Of a DNA stretch of 64,000 nucleotides, positions 63,784 through 64,000 are shown one piece after another. Position 1 is the first letter of the stretch; every line of letters starts with the position of its first letter. The stretch is from JAUMWX01 sp023394215 (GTDB lineage Bacteria; Bacillota; Clostridia; Tissierellales; Peptoniphilaceae), in NCBI GenBank assembly GCA_050313995.1, contig JBNPMM010000007.1; one strand, given 5' to 3'. The notes beneath the pieces are model-generated. The model was not told the DNA's origin, ran no database searches, and was given only the letters and a program-made list of their open reading frames with translations. Position numbers and translations under genes: made by a program.

Positions 63784-63860
63784 TGCCCAGATAGCTCAGT
63801 CGGTAGAGCAAGGGACTGAAAATCCCTGTGTCACTGGTTCGATTCCGGTTCTGGGCACCA
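63784..63860 (+). tRNA. tRNA-Phe (anticodon GAA)
   Basis: Acceptor TGCCCAG/CTGGGCA, anticodon loop CTGAAAA in stem AGGGA/TCCCT, CCA encoded. The 65 bases before it hold no recognisable gene. Confidence 0.95.
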
Positions 63861-63866
63861 CATTGT

Positions 63867-63942
63867 AGGGGTATAGTTCAGTTGGTAGAACGTTGGTCTC
63901 CAAAACCAAATGCCGAGGGTTCGAGTCCTTCTACCCCTGCCA
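63867..63942 (+). tRNA. tRNA-Trp (anticodon CCA)
   Basis: Acceptor AGGGGTA/TACCCCT, anticodon loop CTCCAAA in stem TTGGT/ACCAA, CCA encoded. Confidence 0.96.
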
Positions 63943-63949
63943 TATATTT

Positions 63950-64000
<51 letters not shown>

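Overview
The window looks like a chromosome segment of a low-GC, Gram-positive anaerobe of the Bacillota. AT-rich intergenic DNA, strong AGGAGG-type ribosome binding sites, TTG/GTG starts, an S-box riboswitch, GAAC-N4-GTTC SOS boxes and a secretin-less Tad pilus locus all fit. Protein style and gene content suggest the Peptoniphilaceae/Tissierellia (Peptoniphilus or Anaerococcus type); that placement is inference from memory, not a search.

Layout. 1-360: 3' remnant of an unrecognised minus-strand gene overlapped by a copy of a short palindromic repeat. 0.7-6.4 kb: complete oligopeptide ABC importer operon oppABCDF with a hairpin after oppA. 6.5-8.9 kb: two-gene ABC exporter-type system. 8.9-10.2 kb: SAM-I riboswitch and metK. 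10.4-12.7 kb: small membrane protein and a secreted protein with glucan/choline-binding-like repeats. 12.8-20.7 kb: tadA, dnaE, pfkA, pyk and a CofE-like protein. 20.8-25.2 kb: ftsE, ftsX, an M23 hydrolase and an S41 protease (cell division and wall remodelling). 25.4-30.2 kb: SOS-type uvrB-uvrA. 30.5-42.3 kb: rpoB, rpoC, rpsL, rpsG, fusA, tuf.

42.4-50.6 kb is the most distinctive accessory block: a divergently encoded sigma-54 activator, a textbook -24/-12 promoter, and an operon for a GntP-type permease, a ketopantoate-reductase-like dehydrogenase, an SDR dehydrogenase, a beta-keto acid cleavage enzyme (BKACE/DUF849) and a thiolase, followed by a CoA transferase whose reading frame is broken by one base. 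Together they could import a hydroxy acid, oxidise it to a beta-keto acid, cleave it with acetyl-CoA and send acetoacetate to acetyl-CoA. The substrate is not evident.

50.6-50.9 kb holds two more tandem copies of the palindromic repeat seen at the left end; hairpin arms differ between copies in a compensating way. Then come a methyltransferase and thymidine kinase. 52.3-62.6 kb is a compact Tad/Flp-type pilus operon: degenerate TadZ, TadA ATPase, TadB, TadC, Flp-like pilin, TadE-like minor pilins, a large DUF5702-like protein, prepilin peptidase, a WG-repeat protein and a DUF6382-like protein. From 62.7 kb to the right edge is a run of 14 tRNA genes, the last cut by the window end. No rRNA, CRISPR array, prophage or intact transposase was seen.
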